From Pseudomonadota bacterium (GTDB lineage: Bacteria > Pseudomonadota > Alphaproteobacteria > Acetobacterales > Acetobacteraceae), in NCBI GenBank assembly GCA_021805485.1, contig JAJZFF010000374.1, forward strand, positions 1 to 8,347: a DNA stretch of 8,347 nt, written 5' to 3'. The notes under the pieces are model-generated. The model did no database searches and was not told where the DNA came from. It saw only the letters and a list, made by a program, of their open reading frames with translations. How positions within the stretch are numbered: position 1 is the first letter of the stretch; every line of letters starts with the position of its first letter. Below are positions 4,800-8,347 of this stretch, piece by piece. Position numbers and translations under genes: made by a program.

Positions 4800-7619
4800 A
4801 TGATGAAACCAGCGTCGATCATGCGATCCGTCCGGTGGGTGACACTGTCACTGGCCGTGGCGGGGATGGCGGGCTTCGCCCCCGCCGCCCATGCCGGGCA
4901 ACCGCGCGCCTACCTGCGGGCGCAGGACGCCGTGGCGCATGGCAAGCTGCTGGATGCGCGGCTCGACCTGCTGAACGCCGTCCGCCGGCATCCGCATGAC
5001 GGCGCCGCGCATGCCCTGCTGGGCGAGGTCTCGCTCCAGCTCGGCGATGCCGTCACGGCCGAGCGCGAGGCGCGCAAGGCCATCGCCGCCGGCGACCAGC
5101 CGAACCGCAGCCTGGCCCTGCTGCTGCGCAGCTACGTCGCCCAGGGCAGGTCGATCGCCCTGCTGCACGATTTCCCGATCGGCTCGGCCACGGGAACCCG
5201 TGCCGCCGTCATCGCCGTGGGGCGGGCGCGGGCCAATCTCGTTCTCGCCCGCTTCGACCGGGCCGAGGCCGATCTCAAGCGGGCGGCCGGTTTCGCGCCC
5301 GATGCGCCGGGCCTGTACGAGACCCGGATCGACCTCGCCATCGCCCGGCACGACCTTGCCGCGGCACGGCGCATCATCGCCGCGCGGCTCAAGGCGACGC
5401 CCGATGCGCCGGCCCTGCTGCGCCGTGAAGCGCAACTCGACATCGCGGACGGCAAGGCGGCGGAGGCCGCGACCATCCTGCAGCGCGCCAACGCTGCCGA
5501 CCCCGCCAACACCCGCGGCAAACTCCTGCTCATCCAGGCTCACCTCGCCGCCGGCCAGTTGCCCGCGGCGGAGGCCGAGCTCAAGCGCGCCGCGTCCCTG
5601 CTGCCCCATTCGGTCGGGCTGGCGTATTTCCAGGCCACGATCGACGTCGACCAGCATCACTGGCATCGCGCCGATGCGCTGCTCGATCATATCGGGAGCG
5701 CCGCCACGCAGCTGCCCGGCATCCTGTATCTCCGTGCCCGGACCGACGCGGCGCTGGGCCGCCCCGCCGCCGCGCTGACCGCGGCCCAGAAATTTGCGGC
5801 GCAGCAGCCCGATGACCGCGGCGCGCAGCTGATGGTGGCCACGCTGGCGATCCGGACCGGCCATTATGGCGTCGCCAGCCGCAGCCTCGACAAGCTGGCG
5901 GCGGCCGGCAAGCTGGATGCCCAGGCCCTCGACCTGCGCACGGCGATCGAGATCCACGACAACAAGCTGAACCAGGCCGAACAGGATGCGCTTCAGGCCC
6001 TCAAGGTGGATCCGAACGATCTCGCGGCGGGGATCAACCTGGCCGAGATCGCCCAGCGGCGCGGCGATTTCAGCGCGGCGGAGCAGCAGTACCGCGCGGT
6101 GCTCGCCAAGGTTCCCGCGTCGGCCAATGCCGTGCTCGCCTCGGTCGAGATCCGGCTGGGATCGGCCGCGCTGCTGGCGAACGACGCCCCGACCGTGACC
6201 CGGATGGTCGCCGCGCTGGACAAGCAGGGCGCCAAACCCGCCGCCGCGCAGTTGCAGGCGCAGCTGGACTTGAGGCGCGGCGATCTCGACGCCGCGCGGG
6301 CCGACCTGACCCGGCTGCTCGCCGCCCGCCCCGGCTCGGTGACGGCGCAGCTCGGCCTCGCGCGGGTCGACCTGCTGACGCAACGGCCGGACGCCGCGCT
6401 GAAGCGCCTCGCCGCGGTGGTGAAGGCGCATCCCGCGGATCCGCGGCCGGTGCTCGCGCTGGCCGCCCTGCAGCGGACGATGCGGCAGCCCGCCGCCGCG
6501 CTGGCGACGCTCGAGCGCGCACACGACGATGCCCCCGGCAATGTCGCCTTCGTGGTCGCGATCCTGCAGCAGCGGCTGGCGGCGAAGCAGTTCGCCGAGG
6601 CCGGCAACCTGGTCTCGACCCTTCCGGCCGCGATGCAGCGCCAGCCGCAGATCCTGCTCCAGCGCGCGAAGCTCGACGCCGCGCAGGGGCGTCTCGATCA
6701 GGCCGCGCTGAGCCTGCACTCCCTGCTGGCCGAAACACCCGACGACGTGTCGTCGCGGCTGGCGCTCGCGCATATCGACATGGCGCGCAAGCAGCCGCAG
6801 GCAGCCGAAGCGGTGATCGAGGCCGGGCTCGCGCGCGATCCGCACCAGCTCGCCCTGATGCAGGCCCGCGTCGGCCTCGCCCTGGCGCAGCACGGCGCCG
6901 GCGCGGCCGAGCAGGAGGCGGCACAGCTCGCGGCCACGCCCGACCACATGCCCGAGGCCGGCGCGCTGAAAGGCGATCTCGCCCTGTCCCTGCATCACTG
7001 GGCGAAGGCGGCGGCCGCGTTCAAGGCGGCCTATGACGCGAATCCGTCGCCGGCGCTGGCGGCGGGCGCGATCCGCGCCGATCTTCAGGGCGGCCATCGC
7101 GACGCGGCGCTCGCCCTGCTCAAGGCGGCGAGCACCCGCTTCCCCGACAGCGTGGCCCTGAGCGACATGCAGGGGTCGATCGCCCTGTCCCAGGGCGACC
7201 TGAAGGCGGCCGCGCTCGATTACGGGCATTCCCTGCGCCTCGCGCCGCAGGACGCCGTGGCGCTCAACAATCTCGCCTGGATCGAGGCGAAGTCCGGCAA
7301 GCCGGATGCCGAGGCTTTGGCCGAGCGTGCCTATGTCGGGGCGCCGACGCCGCAAACCGCCGACACGCTCGGCTGGATCCTGCTTCAAGGCACGCCGGAC
7401 AAGGCGCGGCGCGCGCGGGCGGCGGCCCTGCTCGATGCCGCGCACCAGGAAGACCCCGCCGACCCGTCGATCGCCTATCACGATGCCGCGGCGCTGGCCC
7501 GCACCGGCGAGCGGGGCAAGGCGATCGCGATCCTCAAGCCGATCGTCACGCCGAAGGCCACGTTCGCCGACCATGCCGCGGCGGCGGCGCTGCTGGCGAA
7601 ACTGGAGCGGCAGGGCTGA
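4800..7619 (+). CDS. prsT: XrtA/PEP-CTERM system TPR-repeat protein PrsT, exported
   Basis: This is a 939-residue TPR protein of the type encoded with exosortase A loci, probably a periplasmic scaffold in exopolysaccharide or PEP-CTERM protein handling; its exact job is not established. The start ATG 4800 follows AAGGGG and gives a signal peptide: Met-Lys-Arg-containing start, hydrophobic WVTLSLAVAGMAGFA (13-27) and an AHA site after residue 32. The rest is Ala/Leu-rich with about twenty TPR-like helix pairs of roughly 34 residues, for example INLAEIAQRRGDFSAAEQQY near residue 410. The C-terminal ALNNLAW (821-827) and DTLGWILLQG (855-864) resemble the conserved end of the family, and the length matches. 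Most described family members are lipoproteins, but no lipobox cysteine follows this signal peptide, so the product is predicted soluble in the periplasm. It lies 61 bases after prsR and 9 bases before the ligase-like gene. Confidence 0.9.
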   Translation: MMKPASIMRSVRWVTLSLAVAGMAGFAPAAHAGQPRAYLRAQDAVAHGKLLDARLDLLNAVRRHPHDGAAHALLGEVSLQLGDAVTAEREARKAIAAGDQPNRSLALLLRSYVAQGRSIALLHDFPIGSATGTRAAVIAVGRARANLVLARFDRAEADLKRAAGFAPDAPGLYETRIDLAIARHDLAAARRIIAARLKATPDAPALLRREAQLDIADGKAAEAATILQRANAADPANTRGKLLLIQAHLAAGQLPAAEAELKRAASLLPHSVGLAYFQATIDVDQHHWHRADALLDHIGSAATQLPGILYLRARTDAALGRPAAALTAAQKFAAQQPDDRGAQLMVATLAIRTGHYGVASRSLDKLAAAGKLDAQALDLRTAIEIHDNKLNQAEQDALQALKVDPNDLAAGINLAEIAQRRGDFSAAEQQYRAVLAKVPASANAVLASVEIRLGSAALLANDAPTVTRMVAALDKQGAKPAAAQLQAQLDLRRGDLDAARADLTRLLAARPGSVTAQLGLARVDLLTQRPDAALKRLAAVVKAHPADPRPVLALAALQRTMRQPAAALATLERAHDDAPGNVAFVVAILQQRLAAKQFAEAGNLVSTLPAAMQRQPQILLQRAKLDAAQGRLDQAALSLHSLLAETPDDVSSRLALAHIDMARKQPQAAEAVIEAGLARDPHQLALMQARVGLALAQHGAGAAEQEAAQLAATPDHMPEAGALKGDLALSLHHWAKAAAAFKAAYDANPSPALAAGAIRADLQGGHRDAALALLKAASTRFPDSVALSDMQGSIALSQGDLKAAALDYGHSLRLAPQDAVALNNLAWIEAKSGKPDAEALAERAYVGAPTPQTADTLGWILLQGTPDKARRARAAALLDAAHQEDPADPSIAYHDAAALARTGERGKAIAILKPIVTPKATFADHAAAAALLAKLERQG

Positions 7620-7628
7620 GATCCCGCG

Positions 7629-8347
7629 ATGCTGCATCTCCTGGCGCTGGCCGTTCCGTTCCTGATCCTGCTGGGCATGGCCGTGGTGCGTCCCATGGTC
7701 GGGGTGATCGCGTTCGACTGGATCTCGCTGATGAACCCTCAGCAGGATCTCTTCGGCACCGGGGCGCATCTGCCTTGGGCGCTCAGTGCCGCGCTGGCGA
7801 CGGTGATCGGCTGTCTCGTCGCGCATGAGCCGCGCCGCTTTCCGGTCACCTCGACGCAGATACTGATCCTGGCCTTCGCCGGGCTGATCACGCTCAACAG
7901 TCTCTTCGCCCTGGTGCCGGCGAGCGTGGAGGTCCATGACTACAGCCAGCTGATGAAGTCGCTCGGCTTCGCCCTGCTCGCCGGGGCCCTGGTCACCAAT
8001 CGCCGGCGGCTGCACGCGGTGCTCTGGATCATGGTCATCTCGATCGGCTATTACGGCGTGCGCGGCGGCGGTTTCGCGTTGCTCACCGGCGGCAACGATC
8101 ACGTCTTCGGCCCGGCCAACACGTTCATCGGCGATAACAACCAGCTCGCCGTGGCGCTGCTGATGACGATCCCGCTGATGAACTACCTGCGCCTGCACGC
8201 CGCCCATCGCGTGGTGCGGACGGGCCTGCTGGCGAGCATGGTGCTGACGCTGTTCGCCGTGGTGGCGACCTATTCGCGCGGCGGATTGATCGCCCTCGCC
8301 GCCATGGGCGCGCGGCTGTGGTGGAACAGCAGAAACCGCCTGACCAG
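7629..8347 (+). CDS. Exosortase-A-associated O-antigen ligase/Wzy-like membrane protein, 5' part
   Basis: The gene runs off the right edge after 239 codons, a little over half the usual family length of about 430. The product has repeated hydrophobic segments (about 3-20, 47-65, 77-95, 109-122, 129-145, 170-187, 198-214 and onward). It carries features of the putative O-glycosylation ligase family tied to exosortase A: SLMNP near the start (33-37), the YGVRGG segment (142-147), TGG...GPANTFIGDNNQLA (153-174) and TYSRGG (214-219), the start of the Wzy_C-type domain. It would polymerise or transfer lipid-linked glycan on the periplasmic side. Start ATG 7629 lies 9 bases after the prsT stop, with only a weak ribosome site, so translation may be coupled. 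The periplasmic loop with expected catalytic residues lies beyond the window, so activity cannot be judged. A plain Wzy polymerase is the main alternative. Confidence 0.88.
   Translation, partial: MLHLLALAVPFLILLGMAVVRPMVGVIAFDWISLMNPQQDLFGTGAHLPWALSAALATVIGCLVAHEPRRFPVTSTQILILAFAGLITLNSLFALVPASVEVHDYSQLMKSLGFALLAGALVTNRRRLHAVLWIMVISIGYYGVRGGGFALLTGGNDHVFGPANTFIGDNNQLAVALLMTIPLMNYLRLHAAHRVVRTGLLASMVLTLFAVVATYSRGGLIALAAMGARLWWNSRNRLT

Noticed and set aside
4848..8207. An even longer reverse-strand open frame opposite prsT and the ligase gene (1119 codons).
   Set aside because: It has the same compositional signature, no domain, no signal peptide or ribosome site, and lies against a well-supported TPR protein and membrane protein.
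1..8347. CRISPR arrays, insertion sequences, tRNA or rRNA genes.
   Set aside because: No spaced repeat array, transposase-like protein, terminal inverted repeats or conserved RNA sequence was seen.

Overview
The window is high-GC bacterial DNA with codon use strongly biased to G/C in third positions. The gene families point to a Gram-negative proteobacterium, most likely an alphaproteobacterium (a sphingomonad or acetobacterium-like lineage). That placement is an inference from protein style and composition, not a taxonomic match. All confident genes lie on the + strand and read as one operon-like run of five genes, the last cut by the window edge.

Layout: positions 1-171 are GC-rich, with an open frame entering from the left edge and a 12-bp tandem repeat, and no recognisable product. 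A strong hairpin (182-202) follows. Positions 229-521 are a strikingly AT-rich control region (19% GC over 241-400) with a perfect extended -10 element (369-377) and several short perfect palindromes. Then come a short sugar-1-phosphate (polyprenyl-phosphate) transferase (522-1253), the histidine kinase PrsK (1270-3324), the sigma-54-dependent response regulator PrsR (3317-4738), the periplasmic TPR-repeat protein PrsT (4800-7619), and the first 239 codons of an exosortase-A-associated O-antigen-ligase/Wzy-like membrane protein (7629-8347, open at the right edge).

Together these are the regulatory and polysaccharide part of a PEP-CTERM/exosortase (XrtA) locus. The sugar transferase starts a lipid-linked glycan on the inner leaflet. 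The Wzy/WaaL-like protein would polymerise or ligate glycan in the periplasm. PrsT is an exported TPR scaffold co-occurring with exosortase. PrsK and PrsR form a two-component system that, in related loci, controls exopolysaccharide and PEP-CTERM protein genes through RpoN. The exosortase itself and any PEP-CTERM substrate are not in this window. The system is a known type; the less usual points are the AT-rich promoter region, the truncated form of the sugar transferase and the absence of a lipobox in PrsT.
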